NCBI GenBank assembly: GCA_009775705.1
Contig: VSQE01000131.1
Span: 1-30,463, forward strand
Length of the DNA: 30,463 nucleotides
Direction of reading: 5' to 3'
Source of the DNA: Prevotellamassilia sp.
GTDB lineage: Bacteria > Bacteroidota > Bacteroidia > Bacteroidales > Bacteroidaceae
Position 1 is the first letter of the stretch, and each line of letters begins with the position of its first letter. The translations under genes and the position numbers were made by a program. The notes beneath the pieces are model-generated. The model made no database searches. It was given only the letters and a program-made list of their open reading frames with translations, and was not told the DNA's origin. Positions 21,441 to 29,629 of this stretch are shown here, piece after piece.

Positions 21441-22346
21441 ATGGCATTGAACAAACAAATCTGGCTGAACACTATTGTCGAGAACTTCTACCCCGACAAC
21501 TCGTTTGCCTCGAAGAGTATCGACGACTCTACCTTTGTGAGCTACAAGACGGTACACATCCCGAATGCGGGCACCCCGTCGGGTGTGGAAATAAACCGCA
21601 CAAAGAAGCCCGCGAGCGTGAACCAACGCACGGACAACGAGCTGACCTATGACATGGACGAGCTGACCACGAACCCCATCTACATTCCGAACATCGACAC
21701 TGTGGAGCTGAGCTACGACAAGCGTAACAGTGTGCTGAGCAACGACCGCCAGCAGCTACAGAAGGTGGCAGCACAGAACCTGCTGTATCGCTGGGCGAAG
21801 GGTGCGAACACACTTAGCACCAACGGTGCGGCGCGCGAGGCGCACACTTCGGAAACTGCGACCGGCAACCGCAAGAAGTTTACGAAGGCGGTAGTGATGG
21901 AGGCGATGGTGAAGATGAACGTGGATGACGTGCCGACAGAGGGCCGCTATATGCTGCTTGACGCAGTGCAGTATGCAGATCTTCTGGACGACCTGACAGA
22001 CAAGGAGCTCTCGGCATTCCAGGCTTTAGCAAATGTGAGCAAGGGCGTGATGGGACAGCTCTATGGCTTCAGCATCATGCAGCGTTCGAAGGTTCTGCGA
22101 GTGAAGGCAGACGGTTCGACCGTTATCAAATGGGAAGATGAGGGCGAGGCGACAGAACTTGCTGCAGGCCTTGCCTGGCAGCAGCAGTGCGTAAGCCGCG
22201 CTCTTGGCGAGGTGAAGATGTTCTCTAATGAGGACGATCCGCAATACTACGGCGACATCTACTCGTTCCTGGTGCGTGTTGGCGGCAGTCCGCGCCGCTA
22301 TGACAAGAAGGGTGTGTACCTTATCACAGAGGATGCTGCAGCGTAG
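21441..22346 (+). CDS. Major capsid protein
   Basis: 301 residues (Mu T has 296). Starts MALNKQIWLNTIVENFYPDN, with VEINRTKKPASVNQRTD, a central LLYRWAKGANTLSTNGAA, then YMLLDAVQYADLLDDL and a C-terminal LGEVKMFSNEDDPQYYGDIYSFLVRVGG. This is the HK97-like capsid layout of Bacteroidales Mu-like phages. A purine-rich AAAGGAG leader precedes the ATG. It follows the protease/scaffold, as expected. Confidence 0.82.
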   Translation: MALNKQIWLNTIVENFYPDNSFASKSIDDSTFVSYKTVHIPNAGTPSGVEINRTKKPASVNQRTDNELTYDMDELTTNPIYIPNIDTVELSYDKRNSVLSNDRQQLQKVAAQNLLYRWAKGANTLSTNGAAREAHTSETATGNRKKFTKAVVMEAMVKMNVDDVPTEGRYMLLDAVQYADLLDDLTDKELSAFQALANVSKGVMGQLYGFSIMQRSKVLRVKADGSTVIKWEDEGEATELAAGLAWQQQCVSRALGEVKMFSNEDDPQYYGDIYSFLVRVGGSPRRYDKKGVYLITEDAAA

Positions 22347-22367
22347 AGAAGGAAAGGAGAATAGCTT

Positions 22368-23567
22368 ATGCAACTACCGAGAGTGAAGATACAATTTCTG
22401 ACGGGGCAGCTGGGCACCGTGGGCGACAGTCCGGACGGGCTGTTCGCCTTGGTGTGCGGCGCTGCAGCCGTTGGGAGCACGTTCGCGCTGAACACGGCGT
22501 ATGAGGTGACGAGCATGGACAGTGTGCAGGCCCTGGGCTTGACTGAGGAAAACAATGAGGTGCTGTGGAAACATCTGTCGGAGTTTTATGACGAGGCTGG
22601 TGCCAGCGTGAAGCTCGTGGTTATGGGCGTGAGCCCGACGACAACGATGACGGCGCTTCTGGACTATACGAAGACATCAGCAGGAAGCGTGCGCTGGCTC
22701 GTGGAGAAGGAGAATGGTGCGCTGCGAGGCGTGGGCGTGGCGAACGTGAACACGCTGTCGAGCGAGACAAGCCAGGAAGGCATAGACAAGGACGTGCTGA
22801 CAGCTGCTGCAAAAGCGCAGCAGCTGGGCGAATGGGCCACGACAGAGCTGTATGCACCGATGGTGACTCTGCTGGAAGGCAGAAACTACACAGAAGCGAC
22901 GGAACTGCACGACCTTACAAAGGAAACGTGGGACAGAGTGGGCATCGTGGTGAGCGACACGAAAGCCGGAACGAACGGGGCGTGCATGGGCACGCTGCTT
23001 GGACGCGCGGCGAGCGTGAGCGTGCAGCGCAACATTGGCAGGGTGAAGGACGGGAGCCTAAAACCTCTGGAGATGTATGTCGGCGAGAAGAAGACGGAGG
23101 AGGCCAGTGAGAGCGTGAGGAAGCTGTACGAGAAGGGCTACATCGTGGCGCGGAAGTATGTGGGCAGGAGCGGCTACTACTGGGCTGACGACAACCTGGC
23201 GTGCGACCCTACGGGGGACTATGCGAAGCTGGCGCTGCGAAGAGTGATAGACAAGGCGTACCGCACGGCGTATGACACGCTTCTGGACATGCTTCTGGAC
23301 GAACTGGAGGTGAACGAAGACGGTACGCTTGACACTGGCGTGGTGAAGAGCTGGCAGCAGACGGTGGAGACAGCGATAAACCGCAAGATGACGGCCAACG
23401 GGGAGCTGAGCAGCGGAAGCGACGGCGAGGGCTGCGTATGCAAGATAGACGAGACGCAGAACGTGCTGGCGACGAGCATGGTGAAGGTGACGCTGAAGGT
23501 ACGCCCCTACGGCTATGCACGTTATGTGGACGTGAACCTGGGATTCCAAGTGACAACAAACGGCTAA
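22368..23567 (+). CDS. Tail sheath-like protein (DUF2586-like)
   Basis: 399 residues. N-terminus PRVKIQFLTGQLGTVGDSPDGLFALVCGA, a middle segment YAPMVTLLEGRNYTE and GIVVSDTKAGTNGACMGTLLGRAASVSV, and a C-terminal region with YDTLLDMLLDELEV and a final VDVNLGFQVTT strand. It is equivalent to the sheath (gp39/L of Mu) and followed by a tube protein, showing a contractile tail. An AAAGGAG Shine-Dalgarno-like sequence lies 5-10 bases before the ATG. Confidence 0.78.
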   Translation: MQLPRVKIQFLTGQLGTVGDSPDGLFALVCGAAAVGSTFALNTAYEVTSMDSVQALGLTEENNEVLWKHLSEFYDEAGASVKLVVMGVSPTTTMTALLDYTKTSAGSVRWLVEKENGALRGVGVANVNTLSSETSQEGIDKDVLTAAAKAQQLGEWATTELYAPMVTLLEGRNYTEATELHDLTKETWDRVGIVVSDTKAGTNGACMGTLLGRAASVSVQRNIGRVKDGSLKPLEMYVGEKKTEEASESVRKLYEKGYIVARKYVGRSGYYWADDNLACDPTGDYAKLALRRVIDKAYRTAYDTLLDMLLDELEVNEDGTLDTGVVKSWQQTVETAINRKMTANGELSSGSDGEGCVCKIDETQNVLATSMVKVTLKVRPYGYARYVDVNLGFQVTTNG

Positions 23568-23586
23568 AGAAGAAAGGAGGAGAAGA

Positions 23587-23994
23587 ATGTTCAATTCAAG
23601 AGAGTACGAATGGAGCGACGTGAACGTGGTGGCTGCAGGCAGACCGGTGACTGGCATAAGGGGCGTGAAATACTCGTCGAAACAGGAGAAGGAAGTGCTG
23701 CACGCGAAGGGCAACAAGCCACACAGCATACAGAGGGGCAACAAGACGTATGACGGCGAGCTAACGGTGACGCAAAGCGAATATGAGGCGCTGCGTGCTG
23801 CCGGTGGCGGCGACATACTGGACATCAGCATAGACATCGTTGTGGCTTACGGTAACCCGAGCAAGGGTGACGTGATAACGACGGACCTACTGATGGGTGT
23901 GGAGTTTACGGAGGACAACACAGAATGGAAGCAGGGCGACAAATTTCAGGAGAAGTCGCTTCCGTTTATCTTCTTGGACAAGAAGAGCGTGTAG
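23587..23994 (+). CDS. Tail tube protein
   Basis: 135 residues. MFNSREYEWSDVNVVAAG, IRGVKYSSKQEKEVL, a strand-rich centre (YDGELTVTQSEYEAL) and C-terminal DLLMGVEFTEDNTEW. Size and beta-sandwich pattern fit the inner tube of contractile tails (Mu M / gp40). It lies between sheath and chaperone genes, and a strong AAAGGAGG precedes the ATG by 7-8 bases. Confidence 0.78.
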   Translation: MFNSREYEWSDVNVVAAGRPVTGIRGVKYSSKQEKEVLHAKGNKPHSIQRGNKTYDGELTVTQSEYEALRAAGGGDILDISIDIVVAYGNPSKGDVITTDLLMGVEFTEDNTEWKQGDKFQEKSLPFIFLDKKSV

Positions 23995-24048
23995 TGAGAT
24001 AAAGAGAGCGTTTGAACAGAGATTGAGAACCATTAAAAAAGAGAAAAA

Positions 24049-24333
24049 ATGATTTTTACGAAAGAACAAATTGAGACTTTAAAGGCCAAGCACGGTGATA
24101 TATTCTTGATAGAGACGCAGGGCAAGAGCTGCATCATCCGCAAGCCGAACCGCCGTGACTTGAGCTATGTGAGTGTGGAGAAAGACCCCATCAAGATGCA
24201 GACAGCGCTACTTAACCAGTTGTGGGTGGAAGGCGATGAGGAAATCAAGACCAACGATGACTATTTCTTCGCAGCCTGCAACACACTGGATGAGGTGCTG
24301 AAGGTAAAGGAGGCCGAGATAAAAAAGCTTTAG
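24049..24333 (+). CDS. Tail assembly chaperone, short form
   Basis: 94 residues: starts MIFTKEQIETLKAKHGDIFLIE, with CIIRKPNRRDLSYV and a C-terminal acidic helix ending VKEAEIKKL. It is the N-terminal product of a two-part chaperone gene that coats the tape measure during tail assembly (like lambda gpG, Mu gp41). The stop at 24331 comes 3 bases after a slippery site, so a fraction of ribosomes should shift to make the longer form. Confidence 0.82.
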   Translation: MIFTKEQIETLKAKHGDIFLIETQGKSCIIRKPNRRDLSYVSVEKDPIKMQTALLNQLWVEGDEEIKTNDDYFFAACNTLDEVLKVKEAEIKKL

Positions 24334-24500
24334 AGGAGGCTGAAATCGACGATGCCGGGGCAAGTGATGTTCTCTACCTGAATACACTATTGAGATATTA
24401 CATGCACATAGACCCAGACACCCTGACCGATGCGGAATGGGCGTGGACTATCCGGTATTTAATAGACATCAGAAAAGAAGAGGCAAAGGCAAATGGATAG
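24049..24500 (+). CDS. Tail assembly chaperone, -1 frameshift fusion
   Basis: A shift of -1 at AAAAAAG (24321-24327) continues the frame 24327-24500: ALEEAEIDDAGASDVLYL, then RYYMHIDPDTLTDAEWAWTI and RKEEAKANG, then TAG, giving 150 residues in all. This extension has no start codon of its own near its beginning and lies exactly between the short form and the tape measure, whose ATG overlaps its stop (ATGGATAG). It is the gpGT-type partner that links chaperone to tape measure and tube. Confidence 0.8.
24306..24327 (+). promoter_or_regulatory. Programmed -1 ribosomal frameshift signal
   Basis: Slippery heptamer A_AAA_AAG in the zero frame (ATA AAA AAG), with AAAGGAGG (24306-24313) 7 bases upstream, as an internal Shine-Dalgarno stimulator in the manner of E. 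coli dnaX. The zero-frame stop TAG follows one codon later. Confidence 0.8.
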
Positions 24501-26250
24501 TGTACTTAAATTCCTAATCAAGTTGCAGGCTGATCAGGGCAATGTGTTGAGCGTAGCACGCCGCACGTCCGAGCAGCTTGACACTATATCCCGAAAGGCG
24601 ACATCCGTGGGTACTCGCCTTCGGGAAGCCTTCTCCTTCTCAAATTTTAGGAACTCGCTCTCGTCATTGCCGGGTATGGACTTTCTTATGAACCCGTACA
24701 CGCTGATAGCCTCAGGAGTGGGCGCACTGACCGCCATAGGGGCACAAGCCGAGCAGACTTCTGTGGCATTCAAAACACTGGTAGGCAACGAGACCATGGC
24801 CGCAAGGATGTTGAACGACATCAACAAGTTTGCGGCACGTACACCGTTTGAACCGCTTGACCTTGAAAACAATGCCAAGATGATGCTTGGCTTTGGCGTT
24901 AACGCACAGAAAGTGGTGCCGTACTTGAAACAACTCGGCGACATCGCCATGGGCGACAAGCAAAAACTCGGCGGCCTTTCACTCGTGTTCGGACAGGTGG
25001 CATCAGCAGGAAAGATGCAGGGGCAGGACTTGATGCAGTTTATCAATGCCGGTTTTAACCCATTGAAGGAACTGCAGAAGATGACTGGCAAAAGTTATGC
25101 GGAGTTGCAGGACATGATGAGCAAGGGACAAATAGGCTTTGACGCTGTAGCTGCCGCCATAAACCATGCAACGGGTGCCGGTGGCGCTTTTGAGGGAATG
25201 TCAGACAAACTCAGCCAGACCGTCAGTGGCAAGTTCTCTACCCTGATTGGTAATATCAGACAGTCGGCTGTTGACATGTTCGAGCAACTGAAGCCAATCG
25301 TCAGCGGACTCATGGATGTGTTTATGGCCATAGTGCCGCCGATAGCTACCGCATTGTCGAAAATACTGTCAGTTGTGGCTGGTGTCATCAATTTCATCAT
25401 GCAATGGAAAACAGAACTCGGATACCTCGCTGTGGTTGTCGGTGTCGGCACGATAGCTTTCAACCTCCATACGATAGCCTTGTGGGGAATGGTCGGGGCT
25501 ATCAAGGTGGTTTCTGCCGTGACAAAGGTATGGGAGGGTGTGCAGTGGTTACTGAATGTGGCACTTAACGCCAATCCCATAGGTATCGTCATTACGGCTG
25601 TGGCTGCTTTGGTAGCCGGTATCGTGTATTGCTGGAACAAATTTGCCGGGTTCCGCGCCTTTCTGCTCACCATGTGGTCGGTGATTAAGGGACTCGGAGG
25701 CATCATCAAGGATTACTTGATAGACCGTTTCAAGACCTTGCTCAGTGGCATCGGCAAAATCGGCGATGCCATGGCGAAACTCTTTGACGGTGACTTCAAA
25801 GGTGCTTGGAACAGTGCCGTGAAAAGCGTGAAGGACATAACCGGTATATCAAGCACCGAAAAGGCACTCTCTGCGACAAAGCAGCTTGTGAATGGTGTGA
25901 AAGACGAGTACGACCGGAACTATGTACGCGAAAGCGCGAAAGACAAGCCAAAGAAGTCAGCAGCCATATCCACACCAGGAGTGAAAGGCAGCGACACCTC
26001 ATTCTCTTTCAGCTCTGCCACAGACGGGAAAGGAGGCAAAGGCGGTAAGGGAGGCAAAGGCGGACGCAAGACAGCCGAGGCTCTTGCCACCGGCGGCACA
26101 CGCAACACATCGATAAACATCTCCATTGGCAAGTTTTTCGACAATATCCAGGTAACAATGAACGACAAAAGCGATACGGCAGAGCTGGAGCGTGTGGTGC
26201 TCCAGTGCATGAACCGCGCCCTGTCAATAGCAACCAGTACAGACCGATGA
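24493..26250 (+). CDS. Tail tape measure protein
   Basis: 585 residues. N-terminal coiled coil (SVARRTSEQLDTISRKA), then the PhageMin_Tail/TP901 core (about 70-260: TSVAFKTLVGNETMAARML, KFAARTPFEPLDLENNAKMM, LGGLSLVFGQVASAGKMQGQ, IGFDAVAAAINHATG). Three hydrophobic segments follow (about 270-390), and then a Ser/Lys-rich region with four KGG units (near 26030-26060). It sets tail length; from the lambda rule of about 1.5 angstrom per residue the tail would be roughly 85-90 nm. It is ejected ahead of DNA, and the hydrophobic segments probably enter the host inner membrane. Confidence 0.9.
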   Translation: MDSVLKFLIKLQADQGNVLSVARRTSEQLDTISRKATSVGTRLREAFSFSNFRNSLSSLPGMDFLMNPYTLIASGVGALTAIGAQAEQTSVAFKTLVGNETMAARMLNDINKFAARTPFEPLDLENNAKMMLGFGVNAQKVVPYLKQLGDIAMGDKQKLGGLSLVFGQVASAGKMQGQDLMQFINAGFNPLKELQKMTGKSYAELQDMMSKGQIGFDAVAAAINHATGAGGAFEGMSDKLSQTVSGKFSTLIGNIRQSAVDMFEQLKPIVSGLMDVFMAIVPPIATALSKILSVVAGVINFIMQWKTELGYLAVVVGVGTIAFNLHTIALWGMVGAIKVVSAVTKVWEGVQWLLNVALNANPIGIVITAVAALVAGIVYCWNKFAGFRAFLLTMWSVIKGLGGIIKDYLIDRFKTLLSGIGKIGDAMAKLFDGDFKGAWNSAVKSVKDITGISSTEKALSATKQLVNGVKDEYDRNYVRESAKDKPKKSAAISTPGVKGSDTSFSFSSATDGKGGKGGKGGKGGRKTAEALATGGTRNTSINISIGKFFDNIQVTMNDKSDTAELERVVLQCMNRALSIATSTDR

Positions 26251-26900
26251 GCACGACAAACAAATTCATACTGCAGAACCTTGCGCTGAGGGCAGCGGGA
26301 CTGACCAAGGTACCGCCCTACTGGCTATTCCGTGAGAACAATTTCTTCGGCAAGAACCTCGGCTACATTCAAGGCGGCAAGACGATACCCGACAGCTCAG
26401 GCTTCGATGTGACAAAAATCACCGAAGAAGAGCTTGAGGATATAGTCCGTACAAATGCGCTTGGTGTTCCTATGGTGATGCCGCTGCGTTTCCAACTGGA
26501 GGAGGCAAGTGCCGAGGAGTGGCTGTTCCCGGTGGAGCCGATGATAAGCGTCAACGGACAAAATATACTGACGCGCCGCCATGTGTCGAAAGGAAAGGTG
26601 AAAGGCAGCATCAAGGAACGCTGGACGCAAGATGACTATACCGTCAGGATAGAAGGCTTGCTGATGAGCGAGGACGGCAGCTATCCGGATGCCGACGTGA
26701 CAAGGCTGAAGAACTTCTGCGAGGCGGGACATGTGAAGGCGTTGTGCCCATTGCTGGAGATATTCGGCATCAGCCAACTGGCAATAGAGAGTTGGGACAT
26801 ACCTTTCACAACCGGCAGAGCAAACCAAAATTATACTATCCAGGCATACAGCGACGACATCTACAAGTTGCTGTTGAGCCGTGAGGATCTAAACACATAA
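26247..26900 (+). CDS. Tail/baseplate initiator protein (DUF6046-like, gp43 position)
   Basis: 217 residues from ATG 26247, which overlaps the tape-measure stop (ATGA). MSTTNKFILQNLALRAAGL, then a central beta-rich part with MPLRFQLEEASAEEWLFPVEPMISV, GKVKGSIKERWTQDDYTVRI, and a C-terminal AIESWDIPFTTGRANQNYTIQAYSDD. The KGSIKE-x-D-YxVxIxG pattern is what I recall from proteins between tape measure and hub in Bacteroidales phages (DUF6046). It probably joins tube to baseplate. Family name from recall. Confidence 0.65.
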   Translation: MSTTNKFILQNLALRAAGLTKVPPYWLFRENNFFGKNLGYIQGGKTIPDSSGFDVTKITEEELEDIVRTNALGVPMVMPLRFQLEEASAEEWLFPVEPMISVNGQNILTRRHVSKGKVKGSIKERWTQDDYTVRIEGLLMSEDGSYPDADVTRLKNFCEAGHVKALCPLLEIFGISQLAIESWDIPFTTGRANQNYTIQAYSDDIYKLLLSREDLNT

Positions 26901-26906
26901 TACAAT

Positions 26907-27860
26907 ATGTATACGATGACTTATGACATAACGGTCGGCAACTACCGACTCGGAATGCTCGATAAGGTGGAGATACACAAAAGTGTAGAGCTGCTTGCCG
27001 ACACCGCGACCATAACGCTGCCTGGAGCAGAATATAATGCGGCACTGCAGATTGAGGATAAACTGAAACGTGGTGACAAGGTGTGCATAAAGTTCGGATA
27101 TGAAGAAACTGGGCTTGAAACGGAGTTTGAAGGCTGGCTGCAGCGTATATCCACCGATGGCAGCGATATAAAACTCATTTGCGAAGATGACCTGTTTCTG
27201 TTCAGAAAAGACATCCCGAATGAAGTGCTGCAAAAGGTTACGCTGAAAGGCTTGCTTGCAAAGGTCGTTGACGGCTGCGGTATCAGCTGTAGTGTTGAGT
27301 GTTCCTACTCATGGACATATAGCAAGTTTGTGATAAACAACGCTACTGGCTACGATGTTCTGAAGAAGGTGCAGGAGGAAAGCGGCGCAGACATCTATAT
27401 GCAAGACGGCATGTTGCATATCCACCCACCGGGTGAGAAAGTCGGCGAAGAACGTTTCTATGATTTCTCGCTGAACGTCGAGGAAGAAAACCTCACCTAT
27501 CATCGAGCACAAGACAAACGGCTGCTTGTTATCGTGAAGGCACTTATGCCAGACGGCACGGTCAAAGAAATCGAGACTGGCACAACTGGCGGCGACAAAA
27601 TAGAAATCAAGTGTCCTACGAGTGACGAGGCGTCGATGAAGGCTCGCGGTGAGCTGGAGGTGAAACGGCGGAGCTTTGACGGTTATGAGGGCAGCATAAC
27701 GGGATGGCTGGTGCCGATGTGCAAGCCGGGTGACAGCGCTGTGCTGCGTGACCGGGACTATGAGTATAAGGACGGGACGTACTTTGTGGCGGCTGTGACA
27801 ACGGAGTTCGGCAGGGATGGCGGCAAGAGGAAGGTGACGTTAGGTTTTAAGTTGAGCTAA
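26907..27860 (+). CDS. Baseplate hub protein (gpD / late control D-like)
   Basis: 317 residues. Beta-rich with the D-protein pattern: VEIHKSVELLADTATITLPG, DKVCIKFGYEETGLETEFEGWL, LKGLLAKVVDGCGIS, GYDVLKKVQEESGADIYMQDGMLHI, and a C-terminal GSITGWLVPMCKPGDSAVL. This is the P2 gpD / Mu gp44 / T4 gp27-like hub that holds the spike under the tube. It is encoded between the gp43-position gene and the spike, as in Mu. Confidence 0.85.
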   Translation: MYTMTYDITVGNYRLGMLDKVEIHKSVELLADTATITLPGAEYNAALQIEDKLKRGDKVCIKFGYEETGLETEFEGWLQRISTDGSDIKLICEDDLFLFRKDIPNEVLQKVTLKGLLAKVVDGCGISCSVECSYSWTYSKFVINNATGYDVLKKVQEESGADIYMQDGMLHIHPPGEKVGEERFYDFSLNVEEENLTYHRAQDKRLLVIVKALMPDGTVKEIETGTTGGDKIEIKCPTSDEASMKARGELEVKRRSFDGYEGSITGWLVPMCKPGDSAVLRDRDYEYKDGTYFVAAVTTEFGRDGGKRKVTLGFKLS

Positions 27861-27879
27861 AAAGAAAGGAGGAAACGGA

Positions 27880-28362
27880 ATGGACGAATACAGAAGGCTG
27901 CAAGAACTGCTGAGGGGCGCTGGCGGCGGAAGGGAGACGACGCTGTACCAAGGCGTGGTGAAGAGCGTGGAGGGTCAGACCTGCACGGTGACGGTGGGAA
28001 AGGTGGACGTACCAGGGGTGCGGCTGAAGGCCTCGGAAACGGAGGACAAGGGGCGGATGCTGGTGACACCTAAGGTGGGGACGGCGGTGACGATGGGGAG
28101 CCTGAGCGGCGACATGGCAGAGCTGGTGGTGGTGCAGGTGGACCATGTGGAGAGGATAGAGGTGAACGGCGGACTGTTGGGCGGACTGGTGAACATAGGC
28201 GAGCTGACGGCAAAGATAAACGAGCTGGTGGACGCATTCAACAGCCACACGCACCAGGTGACGGTGGCGCATCCCGGGGGCACGTTTACCACTGTAAAGC
28301 CGATGAAGGCGGCGAACCGCTTTGCCCAGGGGGACTACGAGGACGAAACCATAAAGCACTGA
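27880..28362 (+). CDS. Baseplate spike (gpV / gp45-like) with HxH tip motif
   Basis: 160 residues. OB-fold part (YQGVVKSVEGQTCTVTVGKVDVPGVRL), then VEVNGG-type repeats (VERIEVNGGLLGGLVNIGEL), and a C-terminal tip with FNSHTHQVTVAH. HxH near the end matches the iron-binding apex of P2 gpV and Mu gp45 spikes, which pierce the outer membrane. An AAAGGAGG leader precedes the ATG by 6-7 bases. Confidence 0.78.
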   Translation: MDEYRRLQELLRGAGGGRETTLYQGVVKSVEGQTCTVTVGKVDVPGVRLKASETEDKGRMLVTPKVGTAVTMGSLSGDMAELVVVQVDHVERIEVNGGLLGGLVNIGELTAKINELVDAFNSHTHQVTVAHPGGTFTTVKPMKAANRFAQGDYEDETIKH

Positions 28363-28369
28363 GAAGAGG

Positions 28370-28666
28370 ATGAAAGGAATAGAACTGCGATATGACGGCA
28401 ACGGCAACGTGCTGGAACCTGCTGTGAGGAACGGCATGATGGCCGTGGGGGACACGCTGCGACAGAACCAGGCTTTGCTGCTGACGCTGCACAAGGGGGA
28501 GCTGAAAGAGCGTCCGTCGGCAGGCGTGGGGCTGAGCGACATGCTGCTGGATAATGACCCTATTTACTGGCGCACGGAGATAAAGGAGCAGCTGGAGATG
28601 GACGGTCAGACTGTGGCGAAGGTGAGGATCACGGAGAAGGGTGTGGAGATAGAGGCGAGTTATTAA
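28370..28666 (+). CDS. Baseplate wedge protein, gp25/W-like (Mu gp46-like)
   Basis: 98 residues. QALLLTLHKGELKERPSAGVGLSDML is the gp25-like core: a helix, KGE, a Pro, and GxGL. The C-terminus has YWRTEIKEQLEMDGQTVAKV, as in the family. It joins the sheath to the baseplate. It starts 8 bases after the spike stop. Confidence 0.75.
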   Translation: MKGIELRYDGNGNVLEPAVRNGMMAVGDTLRQNQALLLTLHKGELKERPSAGVGLSDMLLDNDPIYWRTEIKEQLEMDGQTVAKVRITEKGVEIEASY

Positions 28667-28690
28667 CAGAAAAAAAGGAAAGGAAACTGA

Positions 28691-29182
28691 ATGATGATAC
28701 TGGAACATTTTATGAACAAGCTGTCGGTGGTGCTGTCGACGGCATGGGGCTGGGCGGTGTGCGTGGGACTGATTGTGGCAAACTTCCTGGCAGGGTATGA
28801 AACGATGGTGGGCTTCACGGTGGTTGCTGTGGTGATGGATGCTGCATGGGGCATTGCATCGAGCGTGAAGCAGGGCCGATTTACGAAGAGCGAGCTGATG
28901 AGGGACTCGCTGTCGAAGTTGGCGGTGTACGGCTCAGTGATACTGCTGTTCATACTGATAGACAAACTGCTGGGCGTGGGGAACGGGCTGTCGACGAGCG
29001 TCATCTGCATCTGCATCATACTGGTGGAGCTGTGGAGCACGGCAGCGAGCATGCTGATATGTTTTCCGAATATGCCCTTCCTGCAACTGCTGAAGAAGGC
29101 TCTTGTGGGCGAGATTGCAAGCAAACTGAATGTGAAACCCGAGGACGTGGAAGCGGCTCTCGACAAAATGAAGAAGAAATGA
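28691..29182 (+). CDS. Phage holin family protein
   Basis: 163 residues with three hydrophobic segments (about 18-36, WAVCVGLIVANFLAG; 38-55; 78-95, AVYGSVILLFILI) plus a fourth around 103-125, then a charged tail VKPEDVEAALDKMKKK. The KQGRFTKSELMRDSLSKLAVYG segment is typical of the Bacteroides phage holin family. It would open the inner membrane at lysis. The amidase ATG overlaps its stop (ATGA). Confidence 0.75.
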   Translation: MMILEHFMNKLSVVLSTAWGWAVCVGLIVANFLAGYETMVGFTVVAVVMDAAWGIASSVKQGRFTKSELMRDSLSKLAVYGSVILLFILIDKLLGVGNGLSTSVICICIILVELWSTAASMLICFPNMPFLQLLKKALVGEIASKLNVKPEDVEAALDKMKKK

Positions 29183-29622
29183 GAGATATACGATACATAG
29201 CCGTACACTGCACGGCGAGCAGCCAAATGACAACGATAAGGGGGCTGGAGATGGAGTTCAAGCGCAAAGGATGGAAGAACCCGGGCTACCACTATGTTGT
29301 GAGCGCAGACGGTGTGGTGCACCAGATGCTGGACGAGGAGAGAGTGAGCAACGGTGTGAAGGGCTGGAACTCGAAGCTGATAAACGTGGCGTACATAGGA
29401 GGCATAGACGCTACGGGCAAAGCGACAGACAATCGCACGGAGGCGCAGAAGAAGAGTCTGAAGGCGTTGCTGAAACTGCTCAGAAGCAGATATCCGAAGG
29501 CGACGATACAGGGACACAGGGACTTTTCGCCCGATCTGAACGGAGACGGAAAGATAACCAGAAACGAGTGGATAAAGGCGTGTCCGTGTTTTGATGCGAA
29601 AGTGGAATACAAGGACATATAA
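29179..29622 (+). CDS. N-acetylmuramoyl-L-alanine amidase (amidase_2 endolysin) with EF-hand-like loop
   Basis: 147 residues. Zinc ligands His10 (IAVHCTAS), His113 (QGHRDFSP) and Cys137 (ACPCFD) of the amidase_2 fold, with GYHYVVSADG as the substrate-side motif. Residues 119-130 (DLNGDGKITRNE) fit the EF-hand calcium loop D-x-N-x-D-G-x-I-x-x-x-E exactly. It cuts the amide bond between muramic acid and L-Ala. It has no signal peptide, so it depends on the holin. Part of a holin-amidase-spanin cassette. Confidence 0.85.
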   Translation: MRDIRYIAVHCTASSQMTTIRGLEMEFKRKGWKNPGYHYVVSADGVVHQMLDEERVSNGVKGWNSKLINVAYIGGIDATGKATDNRTEAQKKSLKALLKLLRSRYPKATIQGHRDFSPDLNGDGKITRNEWIKACPCFDAKVEYKDI

Positions 29623-29629
29623 AAACAGT

